This document shows, piece by piece, positions 18,842 to 28,134 of a stretch of DNA of 64,000 bases. A program made the translations under genes and the position numbers. Origin of the DNA: JADKIH01 sp031417395 (GTDB taxonomy: Bacteria > Bacteroidota > Bacteroidia > AKYH767-A > 2013-40CM-41-45); assembly GCA_031417395.1 (NCBI GenBank), contig JANOVM010000004.1, positions 62,001 through 126,000 on the forward strand. Direction: 5' to 3'. Under the pieces are notes generated by a model, which was given only the letters and a program-made list of their open reading frames with translations, was not told the DNA's origin and searched no databases. How positions within the stretch are numbered: the stretch's first letter is position 1; each line of letters begins with the position of its first letter.

Positions 18842-20632
18842 ATGAAACTAAAAACATACATTGTCAATTGCCTATTTATTATTTTTTTCTTTTTGATTTT
18901 TAATAATGCAAAATCACAAACCTTCGATGTCTTTATTGCTAATGACCATTTAACTGCACCAAATATCTTTGAGTTTGATGTATATGTTAAAGCTACGAGT
19001 AGTGATTTTATGCTTCATTCTGTTCAACAGGCATTTACTATTAATCCAGCTTTTGCCCCTACAGGTTCCTTTACCCCTTCAATTTCAATTGTCCCCGGGA
19101 CTACCCAATTTACATTTTATAATCCGGGTTTAATTCAAAAGAACGTATCCACTTCGAATAGTCTAAGTGCATTTTCCGTTGGAGTTAATGGAGGATTCCT
19201 TTGTCCAGGTATGGGACTTATTTCATCAGCGAATTTACCTAAACGGCTTTGTACTTGGAGAATTATTAGCAACAATGGACCTTTCAATTGTGCTAAGCAT
19301 AACCTTTCTATGATACGTCCTTCACTAGATTTAGCTCCGGGAGGAAATGTAAATTTTAATTTCGCTGTTTCTAAATGGCTTTCGATGAATTGCATACCTG
19401 AACTACGTCTTACGATTTCAGATAATGGCACATACACAAATATTTTAGGCAACACTCTTTTAAGTCAAATGAATAATCTACCTGATGATAAAAACCCATG
19501 TACACTTGATGCTTGTGACGTAAATGGGTCTCCAACTAATACTCCCATAACCAACACAGGGGGTGGTGAAAACGATGGAATAATTTGCACAGAAGACAAT
19601 TGCCAAAATGGTATAACAGTACATCTTCCAATATCCGGATCTTTAAATGACAATAATCTTTGTACAATGGGTGAAACTTGTAACAATGGTGTATTCAATC
19701 AAGGCAACGTTACCCCAACAGACGATGGTGATATTTGTACTATTGATTTTTGTAATCCAATTTCAGGTATTGTTAGCCATACCCAATCTAAAGATGATAA
19801 TAATCCATGTACAAATGATTTTTGTGATATAACAAATGGGTCCGTAACACACAGTCCCACAGTATCCGGAACTCCTGGGGCATCTGACAACAATTTATGC
19901 ACGACAGATTTATGCGATGGCATGAATAACACTATATATACTGCAGTTATAACAGGCCCTTGCACAGGCCCGACTTTATATTTAAAGTTATTTATTGAAG
20001 GTTACTATTCCGGAATCGGTTTAATGGAAAATGCAACATATCCTCCTATTGGTGGCTGCCTATTTCATAATTTTTTATCCCCTATTATTTCAGATGCAGA
20101 TTATGTTACTATAAGTTTGTATAATCAATTAGCACCTGCTCCAATTTATCTTAATGGATTTGTAGAATCAAAAACCGGAATTCTAAAAACGGACGGAAGC
20201 GTGAATGTTACTTTCACAAATTTAGTCGCCTCTTCAACTCAATATTATATCTGTATTAATCACCGCAATTCAATAGAAACATGGAGTAGACTTTATGATA
20301 TTAGTTCTTCTACAGCACTAAATCCTTATGATTTTTCAAGTGACAAAACGCAAGCATTCGGAAACAACATGATTGATGTAGGTGAAGTATATGGAGAATC
20401 ACCGGTATGGGCAATCTTTAGCGGAGATATTTCTGATGCAAACACCGCAACAGTCGGAATACAGGACCATGTAGTGGAATCACAAGATTATGGTGATTTG
20501 GAAAAAGCAGTTTATTATATTTATACAGGTTATCTTCCTGAAGATATCACAGGTGATGGTATTGTAGAATCCGCCGATTATGGTTTAATGGAAAATGCCA
20601 CATATTTTACGAGAGTTACAGTTCGTCCTTAG
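18842..20632 (+). CDS. Secreted Cys-rich repeat protein with C-terminal dockerin-like domain
   Basis: The protein has 596 residues with a signal peptide (residues 1-26, ending AKSQT). The first half is beta-rich. Residues about 215-375 carry five or so repeats of the type DDxNPCTxDxCD-NG-xxHxP, each with paired Cys and acidic residues. The C-terminal part starts LKLFIEGYYSG and ends with a pair of dockerin-like loops, ESQDYGDLEKAVYY and DITGDGIVESADYGLMENA. Unlike its neighbours it has no type A T9SS sorting domain; Bacteroidota proteins ending in this dockerin-like module are often secreted, so it may use another sorting route. Role unknown; metal or protein binding is inferred. Confidence 0.8.
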   Translation: MKLKTYIVNCLFIIFFFLIFNNAKSQTFDVFIANDHLTAPNIFEFDVYVKATSSDFMLHSVQQAFTINPAFAPTGSFTPSISIVPGTTQFTFYNPGLIQKNVSTSNSLSAFSVGVNGGFLCPGMGLISSANLPKRLCTWRIISNNGPFNCAKHNLSMIRPSLDLAPGGNVNFNFAVSKWLSMNCIPELRLTISDNGTYTNILGNTLLSQMNNLPDDKNPCTLDACDVNGSPTNTPITNTGGGENDGIICTEDNCQNGITVHLPISGSLNDNNLCTMGETCNNGVFNQGNVTPTDDGDICTIDFCNPISGIVSHTQSKDDNNPCTNDFCDITNGSVTHSPTVSGTPGASDNNLCTTDLCDGMNNTIYTAVITGPCTGPTLYLKLFIEGYYSGIGLMENATYPPIGGCLFHNFLSPIISDADYVTISLYNQLAPAPIYLNGFVESKTGILKTDGSVNVTFTNLVASSTQYYICINHRNSIETWSRLYDISSSTALNPYDFSSDKTQAFGNNMIDVGEVYGESPVWAIFSGDISDANTATVGIQDHVVESQDYGDLEKAVYYIYTGYLPEDITGDGIVESADYGLMENATYFTRVTVRP

Positions 20633-20657
20633 ATTTTTTTGTAAATTCGATTAAGAA

Positions 20658-22748
20658 ATGAAAAAATTCTTTCTGTCTGCTTTATTTAGCCTTTTTATTA
20701 TTAATTCCGAAGCCCAGATATTTCCTTTTTGGGAAGTAACCGATATCCCTTATTATTGGTCACCTCATAACCATAACAGAGTGATGATTCAGGATTCCTC
20801 ATTGTATGAAGGCAGAAGATGTCTTCAAATAAAAAATATCGTTAGCGGGCAAACAGAATACCGCTGGGCAAATCATGCACAACTTTATATGTTATTGCCC
20901 GATAAACATGGTAATTACATATTTTTAAAAGACAATTCATTCATTGGAGTTTATGATACCATTTTACAGGACTATGTCAATATCAATACAGGTCCATTGG
21001 CAAACATAACAATTACAAGTATTGGCCTTTCTCCTAATGGAAATATCTGGGCAGCAGGGTATCAGCAGCTTGGTTTATACAATGGTTCAACATGGCAGGT
21101 TTATCCTTATTATGGATATAGAGAAATAAAAGTAATAGATGATTCTTCTGCCTATTTAACCGGAAATCCCTTTTTAAAATTTCACAATGGAACTTTTGAT
21201 ACATTGTTTTACCTGCCAACAAATGTTTATTTCAGGGATTGGGATATTGATTCTTTAGGTAATCTCTGGATAGCCGGAACCAATAAATTAATTTATGCAC
21301 ACGATACAACAATGGTGTTTTTTGACAGCACGAATACGCCGGTGGGCTCAGAAAAATTTTCCAAAGTTGTAGTTGGCAAGAATGGACATGTATGGACATG
21401 TGGCGCAAAGCAGAACTTATTTGAATACGATGGCACATCATGGACTACACATGCATTGCCGTCTAATAATATTTATATTGACAACTTTAATCTTGATTCT
21501 CTAAGCAGGCCTTGGGTAATCGGTGGCGACTTATTCAATAATCAATTTTCAAACATGAATATTTATGTTTGGAATGGAAGTAATTTCAATTCTCCGATTG
21601 ACTTCAAATTTAATCCTTACAGAAATATTAAAGCAATTTCTCCTAATTCACTGGCTAATGACGATGGAGTTTTTAGTTTTAATCCCGCGAATTATCAAAT
21701 CTCTTCGTTTGTTGGAATACCCGAACATATTGAAGCCACTCAGGTAAATTGCTTTATGACTTATTCTCAATATAATTCAAGTAACTATTTCCCTTATGGC
21801 ACTAATTCAGGTGTTTATACGCAGTATGGCCAAGTACCGGGACTCGATACTACTGTCCTCCCCAATGACACAGTAAATTGCATCGTCAATGATAATGGAA
21901 GCCAGTATGTCTGTACAAATAATGGAATGTTGGTTTACTCAGGTGTTTTTTACAATACGTTAAACACTACAAACTCTCCGCTTCCATCCGATACAATAAC
22001 TTTTGCTACAGTTGTTCAAAATCAACCGTACAATAAACTTTACATAGGCACTGCAAATGGAATTGCCATTTATTCTAATAGCCAATGGACAATTTTTGAT
22101 GCCGCCTATTTTGGGTTGAATACTTGCTATGTTACAGGTATATTAATACAACCCTGGGATACCATTGCCTATGTAACCACTATGGGAAATGGACTCATAA
22201 AACTATACCCTTCGGGAACCTTTGATCTTTTAAATGTTTCAAACGGCGGTTTACAGGATGATTCCCTTTATTACGCTAGCCTGGCCGAATTAGCCAAATG
22301 CGGCGCCTATATTGTAATAGGCACCAAACACAACGGCATTGCTGTATATGAATTTTGGAGTAATTCATTTCAATATTATAATGCAAGTAATGGTTATCCC
22401 TTTACCGAATCGCGTGCTGCGATAAATAATAATTATTACTTTGGAAATTTCTTGTTAGGCACAAATACAGGACTATACTGGGCTTCTCCCTGTGGTAGTG
22501 TTCAAGAAAATAATATTTATGGAAATTTAAATGTATATCCAAATCCAAGCACCGGACTTTTTTCTGTCGAACAACCTTTTATGAGTCACATAGAAGTACT
22601 AAATACATTAGGAGAGATCATCTTTCAAAAAGAAACAAAAGTTGATAAATTGTCCATTAATTTAAGTAATCTTACTAAAGGAATTTATTTTATCAGAACA
22701 ACAGATAAAAATCAAAAAGTTTTTAATAGGAAAATAATTTTGTATTAA
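20658..22748 (+). CDS. Secreted beta-propeller protein with T9SS domain
   Basis: The protein has 696 residues, with a signal peptide ending SEAQI (residues 1-19). Most of the chain is made of repeats typical of the two-component-regulator propeller family, for example SPNGNIWAAGYQQLGLYNGS, SLGNLWIAGTNKLIYAHD and GKNGHVWTCGAKQNLFEYD, spaced 40-60 residues apart, which suggests a seven-bladed propeller. The end (VYPNPSTGLFSVEQP to GIYFIRTTDKN) is a type A T9SS sorting domain. No kinase part follows, so this is a surface protein and not a sensor. It ends four bases inside the convergent birA gene. Binding partner unknown. Confidence 0.85.
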   Translation: MKKFFLSALFSLFIINSEAQIFPFWEVTDIPYYWSPHNHNRVMIQDSSLYEGRRCLQIKNIVSGQTEYRWANHAQLYMLLPDKHGNYIFLKDNSFIGVYDTILQDYVNINTGPLANITITSIGLSPNGNIWAAGYQQLGLYNGSTWQVYPYYGYREIKVIDDSSAYLTGNPFLKFHNGTFDTLFYLPTNVYFRDWDIDSLGNLWIAGTNKLIYAHDTTMVFFDSTNTPVGSEKFSKVVVGKNGHVWTCGAKQNLFEYDGTSWTTHALPSNNIYIDNFNLDSLSRPWVIGGDLFNNQFSNMNIYVWNGSNFNSPIDFKFNPYRNIKAISPNSLANDDGVFSFNPANYQISSFVGIPEHIEATQVNCFMTYSQYNSSNYFPYGTNSGVYTQYGQVPGLDTTVLPNDTVNCIVNDNGSQYVCTNNGMLVYSGVFYNTLNTTNSPLPSDTITFATVVQNQPYNKLYIGTANGIAIYSNSQWTIFDAAYFGLNTCYVTGILIQPWDTIAYVTTMGNGLIKLYPSGTFDLLNVSNGGLQDDSLYYASLAELAKCGAYIVIGTKHNGIAVYEFWSNSFQYYNASNGYPFTESRAAINNNYYFGNFLLGTNTGLYWASPCGSVQENNIYGNLNVYPNPSTGLFSVEQPFMSHIEVLNTLGEIIFQKETKVDKLSINLSNLTKGIYFIRTTDKNQKVFNRKIILY

Positions 22749-23551
22749 AGAAACGCAATTTCCTTAATATCATACTTCCCTTCCCTCCCATCTTCCTTTT
22801 GAACAACTAACTTCCCGATATCATCCACCCCTTTAATAATCCCGTTGAATATTTCATCTCCACTTTGAAATTTTTTTACCTCTCCGATACCATACAAAAC
22901 AGATAGATAGTCCTTCTCAATAGTCTGAATGCCTCCACTTTTTAAACTCAAATACCGTTTCTCCAAAAAAGAGCATAAAGCAGCAAATAGCATTTCCAGA
23001 TCATAAGGCTTTTGTTTAGTAAGTGAAAATGATCCTGCATTATGCAATTCTGAAGGAAAAACCGTTTGGTTGATATTAACTCCAATTCCAAGAATACAGG
23101 AAGACAACCTGGAACCATAAACAGCATTTTCAATTAATAAACCGCCGATTTTTAAAGAATCATAGTAAATATCGTTGGGCCATTTTATAGTGACTCCTTC
23201 TCCAAGGAAATTTGATACAAAATCGTATACGCCTAAAGCAAAGGCCTTGTTTAGCTGAAAAACATCTTTTGCAGGAAGAAAAGCCGGGTAAAAAACGAAA
23301 CTTTGAAGGAGGTTCTTTCCTGCTTCACTATGCCATTGGGCGCCTTTTTGGCCTCTTCCTCCGGTTTGATGAATAGTCCTCACAGCTGAACCTTCCGGAA
23401 TTAAATTTCGATTAATGTAACCCGAAAGGTAAGAATTAGTAGAATCAACTTCATCCAGCATTATGCAATGTCGGCCTGTGAATAAGGTTGTTAACTCTTT
23501 ATTTGGGTTTTCAGGTAAGTCCGTTTCAGGCTTACTATCTTTAATGCTCAC
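22745..23551 (-). CDS. birA: Biotin--[acetyl-CoA carboxylase] ligase
   Basis: The protein has 268 residues. The biotin ligase core is visible: LDEVDSTNSYL, the biotinyl-AMP loop TGGRGQKGAQWHS (about residues 63-75; usual form GRGR/GRGQ), IKWPNDIYYDSLKIGGLLIE and LGIGVNIN. It attaches biotin to the acetyl-CoA carboxylase carrier protein. No N-terminal helix-turn-helix is present, so it is a monofunctional ligase and not a repressor. It is divergent from rsfS with only 54 bp between the starts, and its 3' end overlaps the convergent propeller gene by four bases. Confidence 0.95.
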   Translation of the reverse strand: MSIKDSKPETDLPENPNKELTTLFTGRHCIMLDEVDSTNSYLSGYINRNLIPEGSAVRTIHQTGGRGQKGAQWHSEAGKNLLQSFVFYPAFLPAKDVFQLNKAFALGVYDFVSNFLGEGVTIKWPNDIYYDSLKIGGLLIENAVYGSRLSSCILGIGVNINQTVFPSELHNAGSFSLTKQKPYDLEMLFAALCSFLEKRYLSLKSGGIQTIEKDYLSVLYGIGEVKKFQSGDEIFNGIIKGVDDIGKLVVQKEDGREGKYDIKEIAFL

Positions 23552-23605
23552 AATATTTTGATTACTTTTGCGTCTGATTAAGTGTAAATAACCTTATAAT
23601 TCTTA

Positions 23606-24019
23606 ATGATAAAAAAGAAGTCTCCTACGACTAAAGTACCTAAAAAAACCGTTCGAAAACTAAATGATGCAGAACGTCTCAAAAACCTCATTGTTGATGG
23701 TATGATTGAGAAAAAAGCTAAAGAAATTGTTTGCATTGATCTTAGAACGATAAAAAACTCTGTGGCTGATTTTTTTGTGATCTGCCACGCCGATTCGAAA
23801 ACACATATTGATGCCATTGCCAATTCCGTTGAAGAATTTGTATATAAAAAAGAGGGCGAAGAAGCTTTTCATAGGGAAGGAAGTACAAATTCAGAGTGGG
23901 TCTTAATCGACTACTTTAATGTTGTCGCTCATATTTTCCAACACGAACAACGTGAATATTATGGCATAGAACGCCTTTGGGCCGATGGAGAAATTCAACG
24001 AATTGTGGCTAATTATTAA
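23606..24019 (+). CDS. rsfS: Ribosome silencing factor RsfS
   Basis: The protein has 137 residues: a basic N-terminal tail of about 25 residues and the RsfS/DUF143 domain with KEIVCIDLRTIKNSVADFFVICHA, the EGSTNSEWVLIDYFNVVAHIF pattern and the end YYGIERLWADGE. It binds ribosomal protein L14 and keeps the subunits apart when nutrients are short (family knowledge). A -7-like element TACTTTTG lies at 23563-23570 in the 54-bp gap to birA. The order rsfS-ftsH is the usual one in Bacteroidota. Confidence 0.95.
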   Translation: MIKKKSPTTKVPKKTVRKLNDAERLKNLIVDGMIEKKAKEIVCIDLRTIKNSVADFFVICHADSKTHIDAIANSVEEFVYKKEGEEAFHREGSTNSEWVLIDYFNVVAHIFQHEQREYYGIERLWADGEIQRIVANY

Positions 24020-24031
24020 TCCGTAACTTTG
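24003..24031 (+). promoter_or_regulatory. Promoter of ftsH, Bacteroidota type
   Basis: TTG at 24003-24005 and TAACTTTG at 24024-24031 are separated by 18 bp, close to the consensus. It lies at the end of rsfS and gives a leader of about 70 nt before the ftsH ATG, so ftsH can be transcribed separately from rsfS. Confidence 0.6.
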
Positions 24032-24107
24032 TATTATTAATATTCTATTACCCGGTTTAAGATTGCTAACCAACAACCGATGTAATTAATTACTTTTTAA
24101 AAATAAA

Positions 24108-26189
24108 ATGAGCGAACAAGACAGAACGAACGATCCCAAGGGAGGAAAGAAGCCTGGACCTGGAAAGAAATTCCCGGGTGGCCCAAAAATTAATTTTAAT
24201 TTTTACTGGATATATGGAATAATCATAGCTATTCTCATAATCACTCAGATATTTCAATGGGGTGCTTCAGAACGACAAATTTCTATTGACCGCTTCCAAA
24301 GGGAAATGCTGGCCTCTAAAGACGTTTCTAAAATAGAAGTGACTGATAAAACAGCACACGTTACCATTAAGAAAGATAAGCTGACAGATGCAAAGTATAA
24401 AGATATCAATGCAAAACGCTGGGGAAATGTAGCGAATGAAGGACCGCATTATTATTTTAATACAGGACCGGAAGACTTATTCGCAAAAAAAGTTGAAGAG
24501 ACTCAAAAGGATTTTCTTCCTGAAGAAAAAGTCAGCATTAATTATTTGCAGGACAACAGAAGCTATTGGGAAGTTGTTCTGAACTGGATTATTCCTCTTG
24601 GCTTCATCATCTTAATATGGACATTCATCATGCGCCGCATGAGTGGCGGCGGTGGCGGCGGAAGTCAGATTTTCAACATTGGCAAATCCAAAGCGCAATT
24701 ATTTGACAAAGACCTTCAGGTTAAAGTAACGTTTAATGATGTTGCCGGTCTGGAAGAAGCGAAACTGGAAGTAATGGAAATCGTTGACTTCTTAAAGAAT
24801 CCTAAAAAATATACTACGCTGGGCGGTAAAATTCCTCGTGGTGCTTTATTGGTTGGTCCTCCGGGAACGGGAAAAACTCTTTTGGCAAAAGCCATGGCCG
24901 GAGAAGCACAGGTTCCATTCTTTTCTCTTTCAGGATCCGATTTCGTCGAAATGTTTGTTGGTGTTGGTGCTTCACGGGTTCGCGACTTGTTCCGTCAGGC
25001 TAAAGAAAAAGCTCCGTGTATTATCTTTATTGATGAAATAGATGCAATAGGTCGCGCAAGAGGAAAATCTGCTTCTTTCAGCGCTAACGATGAAAGAGAG
25101 AGCACACTCAACCAGCTCTTAACTGAAATGGATGGCTTTGGAAGCAATTCCGGTGTTATAATCATTGCCGCTACCAATCGCGCCGACATACTTGACCGAG
25201 CACTCCTGCGCCCGGGCCGTTTTGACCGTCAGATCTATGTTGAACTTCCGGATCTCAATGGAAGAAAAGCCATCTTCAGCGTACATTTAAAACCTCTTAA
25301 AATAACTTCTGCTCTCGATATTGATTTTCTTTCCAGACAAACTCCCGGTTTTTCGGGAGCGGATATTGCCAACGTATGCAATGAATCAGCTTTGATTGCT
25401 GCAAGAAAAAACAAACAAGCCATAGACATTCAGGATTTCCTCGATGCTATTGACAGAATAATCGGTGGTCTGGAGAAAAAGAATAAAATAATTTCACAGG
25501 ATGAAAAGAAAGTCATTGCTTACCACGAAGCAGGTCATGCTGCTGTAAGCTGGCTGCTTGAATTTGCACATCCACTTGTGAAGGTTACCATCGTTCCCCG
25601 TGGAAAATCATTGGGTGCTGCCTGGTATCTTCCTGAAGAAAGACAGATCACTACGACGGATCAGATAATGGATGAAATATGCGCAGCATTAGGCGGTCGT
25701 GCATCTGAAGAAATTGTTTTTGGAAAAATCTCAACGGGTGCTCTTAGTGACCTTGAAAAAATTACCAAGCAGGCTTATGCAATGGTCACCATTTACGGTC
25801 TCAACGATAAAATCGGTAATGTCAGCTTCTACGATTCCAGCGGACAACAGGAATACACTTTTGGCAAACCATACAGTGAACATACAGCTGAAATCATAGA
25901 TACAGAAGTAAAGAAAATCATTACAGAGTCTTACGAGCGTACGAAGGATTTGCTGAAAGATCATAAAGAAGAACTGCATCAGTTGGCTTCCCGCTTACTT
26001 GAACGTGAAGTAATTTTCAAAGAAGATCTTGAACAGATTTTCGGAAAACGCAAATGGGAAGATAAGTCTGAAATGGCATATATGGGGCCTTCAGCCAACG
26101 GAACAACAATTGCAGATACAATTCCAACCATAATACTTCCTCCTGCCGGTGAAAACCAGGCAACCGCTGTTCCTCCTGCAGGCAGCTGA
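24108..26189 (+). CDS. ftsH: ATP-dependent zinc metalloprotease FtsH
   Basis: The protein has 693 residues. In order: a Gly/Lys-rich cytoplasmic tail, a first membrane segment (about 29-46), a periplasmic domain, a second membrane segment (about 160-177), then a Gly-rich linker and the AAA domain with Walker A GPPGTGKT (about 248-255), Walker B IIFIDEID, the second region of homology ATNRADILDRALLRPGRFDR, and the zinc protease site HEAGH (about 472-476). It degrades misfolded membrane proteins and selected regulators. The last 30 residues are Pro/Ala-rich. A LUD-domain gene follows after 20 bp. Confidence 0.97.
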   Translation: MSEQDRTNDPKGGKKPGPGKKFPGGPKINFNFYWIYGIIIAILIITQIFQWGASERQISIDRFQREMLASKDVSKIEVTDKTAHVTIKKDKLTDAKYKDINAKRWGNVANEGPHYYFNTGPEDLFAKKVEETQKDFLPEEKVSINYLQDNRSYWEVVLNWIIPLGFIILIWTFIMRRMSGGGGGGSQIFNIGKSKAQLFDKDLQVKVTFNDVAGLEEAKLEVMEIVDFLKNPKKYTTLGGKIPRGALLVGPPGTGKTLLAKAMAGEAQVPFFSLSGSDFVEMFVGVGASRVRDLFRQAKEKAPCIIFIDEIDAIGRARGKSASFSANDERESTLNQLLTEMDGFGSNSGVIIIAATNRADILDRALLRPGRFDRQIYVELPDLNGRKAIFSVHLKPLKITSALDIDFLSRQTPGFSGADIANVCNESALIAARKNKQAIDIQDFLDAIDRIIGGLEKKNKIISQDEKKVIAYHEAGHAAVSWLLEFAHPLVKVTIVPRGKSLGAAWYLPEERQITTTDQIMDEICAALGGRASEEIVFGKISTGALSDLEKITKQAYAMVTIYGLNDKIGNVSFYDSSGQQEYTFGKPYSEHTAEIIDTEVKKIITESYERTKDLLKDHKEELHQLASRLLEREVIFKEDLEQIFGKRKWEDKSEMAYMGPSANGTTIADTIPTIILPPAGENQATAVPPAGS

Positions 26190-26209
26190 TATAAAGATTC
26201 TCTCACAAA

Positions 26210-26845
26210 ATGGATATCACTTCACGTGAAATAATTTTAAAGAAAATCAGACAAGGGCTGGTTCAAAAAAAGGGATTGCGTTTCCCTGCCGTTGACTGGG
26301 ATAAAAATATATACGCCGAAAATCCGGATAGTCAGGAAGAACAATTTGCAAAAGCTTTCACCAAGGTAGGCGGGCATTTTGTTTTTTGTGAAAGTGAGCT
26401 TGAATTTATTGAAAATGTAATTGCCCTCTCTCAGGAAAATAAATGGAAACAGTTTTACTGCCGCGAAGAAGCAATTACTCAACAGCTGGATAAAGTGGAT
26501 TTTCCCTACACACGCGAAGAAAAAAATTTTCCGGAAGAAATTGTTGCCATAACCACTTGTGAAGCTTTAATCTCCCGTTTGGGCAGTGTTCTGGTTTCAT
26601 CCGGACAAGGATCAGGGCGCCGGTTATTTGTAGTTCCTACTGTGCATATTATCCTTGCTTACACTTCTCAAATCGTTCCCGATCTTAAAGATGGTTTGGA
26701 ACGCATAAAGAAAAGATATAAAGATCAAATCCCTTCTTTTATAGCCACGTTGACCGGTCCAAGCAGAACAGCTGATATTGAAAAGACGCTGGTTACACCT
26801 GCACATGGTCCCAGAGATATTTTTGTTTTTCTTGTAGAAGACTGA
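26210..26845 (+). CDS. LUD-domain protein (LutC/YkgG family)
   Basis: The protein has 211 residues and matches the LUD domain: a basic N-terminal helix (SREIILKKIRQGLVQ), VAITTCEALISRLGSVLVSSG in the middle, VPTVHIILAY and the end TGPSRTADIEKTLVTPAHGPRDIFVFLVED, in which the GPSRTADIE and G-HGP elements are the family signature. LutC proteins take part in lactate use together with LutA and LutB; those partners are absent here, and in Bacteroidota this gene regularly follows ftsH, so another role is likely. It is 20 bp from ftsH and one base from the next gene. Confidence 0.88.
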   Translation: MDITSREIILKKIRQGLVQKKGLRFPAVDWDKNIYAENPDSQEEQFAKAFTKVGGHFVFCESELEFIENVIALSQENKWKQFYCREEAITQQLDKVDFPYTREEKNFPEEIVAITTCEALISRLGSVLVSSGQGSGRRLFVVPTVHIILAYTSQIVPDLKDGLERIKKRYKDQIPSFIATLTGPSRTADIEKTLVTPAHGPRDIFVFLVED

Positions 26846-26846
26846 T

Positions 26847-27053
26847 ATGGAAAAAGGGTGGACGTTAATTTATGTAAACAATCAACTTCACAAAACTGAA
26901 ATTGTGCGTGCCGTTTTAGAGGACGAAGGAATTGAATCAGTCAGTATGGATAAAAGAGATTCAAGTTACATTTCCATTGGCGATATTGAAGTGTATGTCC
27001 CGGAAGAATATGCTGAATTAGCCCGAACGATTATTGAAAAAAATGCATTGTGA
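26847..27053 (+). CDS. DUF2007 (putative signal-transducing) small protein
   Basis: The protein has 68 residues and fits the DUF2007 family: WTLIYVNNQLHKTEIVRAVLEDEGIES, then a short variable loop and the end IEVYVPEEYAELARTIIE. The fold is an ACT-like/PII-like small domain; the function is not known. It starts one base after the LUD gene, and its TGA stop overlaps the GTG start of cdsA, so the three genes are translated as one unit. Confidence 0.85.
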   Translation: MEKGWTLIYVNNQLHKTEIVRAVLEDEGIESVSMDKRDSSYISIGDIEVYVPEEYAELARTIIEKNAL

Positions 27054-27865
27054 CTAACCTGGGGCAACGAACAATTACAGGCGTAATAGGTGCAACTATC
27101 CTGCTTTCAGGAATTATTTTTAGCGAACAAACTTTTCTTCTGCTGCTTATTTTCATCAGTTCTATGTCACTGCTTGAATTTTACCGTCTCTATGAATCGG
27201 AAAATACAAAGCCTCAAAAAGCGCTTGGCATACTGATTAATATTTTTATTTTTCTTCCTCCACTCATTCAAAATATTTTTGAAACAGGATTTAATATTCT
27301 TCCTCTGATTATCATTCTTCCTTATTTTATTTTCATTCGTGAACTTTATCTTAAAAACGAGAAACCACTTTATAATATAGGTGCTACACTTTTAGGAACC
27401 TTCTATATAAGCATTCCGTTATTTTGTTTCTACCTTATTTCCTTTCAGGGCATTTTGGATAACTACCAGTATGGCTGCATTATCGGTTACTTTTTTATTT
27501 TATGGGCAAACGATATAGGCGCTTACTTTATAGGCAAGTATTTTGGAAAACGTAAACTCTTCGAAAGAATTTCTCCCAAAAAAACATGGGAAGGATTTTT
27601 TGGCGGACTTGTATTTGCTATGTTAATGTCTTGGTTTGTATCCATTCTATTCACAAACTTTTCAATCGTTGGTTGGATGAGCATTGCAGCTATTATTATC
27701 ATTACCGGAACCCTTGGCGATCTTGTTGAATCATTGTTTAAAAGAAGTGTTCACATAAAAGATTCAGGAACTATTTTACCCGGACATGGCGGTTTTCTGG
27801 ATCGTTTCGATGGGCTTTTTATTTCTGCACCGTTTGTGTTTTTTTATTTGCAGATGATTAAGTAA
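27050..27865 (+). CDS. cdsA: Phosphatidate cytidylyltransferase
   Basis: The protein has 271 residues and begins at GTG inside the stop of the preceding gene (GTGA overlap). It has about eight membrane segments and the C-terminal CDP-alcohol-forming signature: SPKKTWEGFFGGL, then GTLGDLVESLFKRSVHIKDSG and PGHGGFLDRFDGL. It makes CDP-diacylglycerol from phosphatidate and CTP in the inner membrane. The phosphatidylserine decarboxylase gene, acting later in the same pathway, lies 1.6 kb downstream on the same strand. Confidence 0.95.
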   Translation: MTNLGQRTITGVIGATILLSGIIFSEQTFLLLLIFISSMSLLEFYRLYESENTKPQKALGILINIFIFLPPLIQNIFETGFNILPLIIILPYFIFIRELYLKNEKPLYNIGATLLGTFYISIPLFCFYLISFQGILDNYQYGCIIGYFFILWANDIGAYFIGKYFGKRKLFERISPKKTWEGFFGGLVFAMLMSWFVSILFTNFSIVGWMSIAAIIIITGTLGDLVESLFKRSVHIKDSGTILPGHGGFLDRFDGLFISAPFVFFYLQMIK

Positions 27866-28134
27866 GCCTAATTAGTAAAAATAACGAACTCATAACTCCC
27901 CTTATATTTTTCCTTTAAATTCGATCTTCTACTTTATTAAATAGATAATTTTGGCACATATTTCAGCATACTATACTGTTATTCAGCTAGATAATTAATT
28001 GCCAGATTATTACTTTCTTTTACTTAACATCATAATTATTATTTATAACTGCTTAAAAGGGAAATGCATTGGCCTAACAATGCTCACTTTTCTTAAAAAT
28101 ATATACCTTCGCTGCCCAAATCTATCTACAATAC

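Noticed and set aside
24267..25979. Several minus-strand frames inside ftsH
   Set aside because: All are shadows of the strongly conserved ftsH coding sequence.
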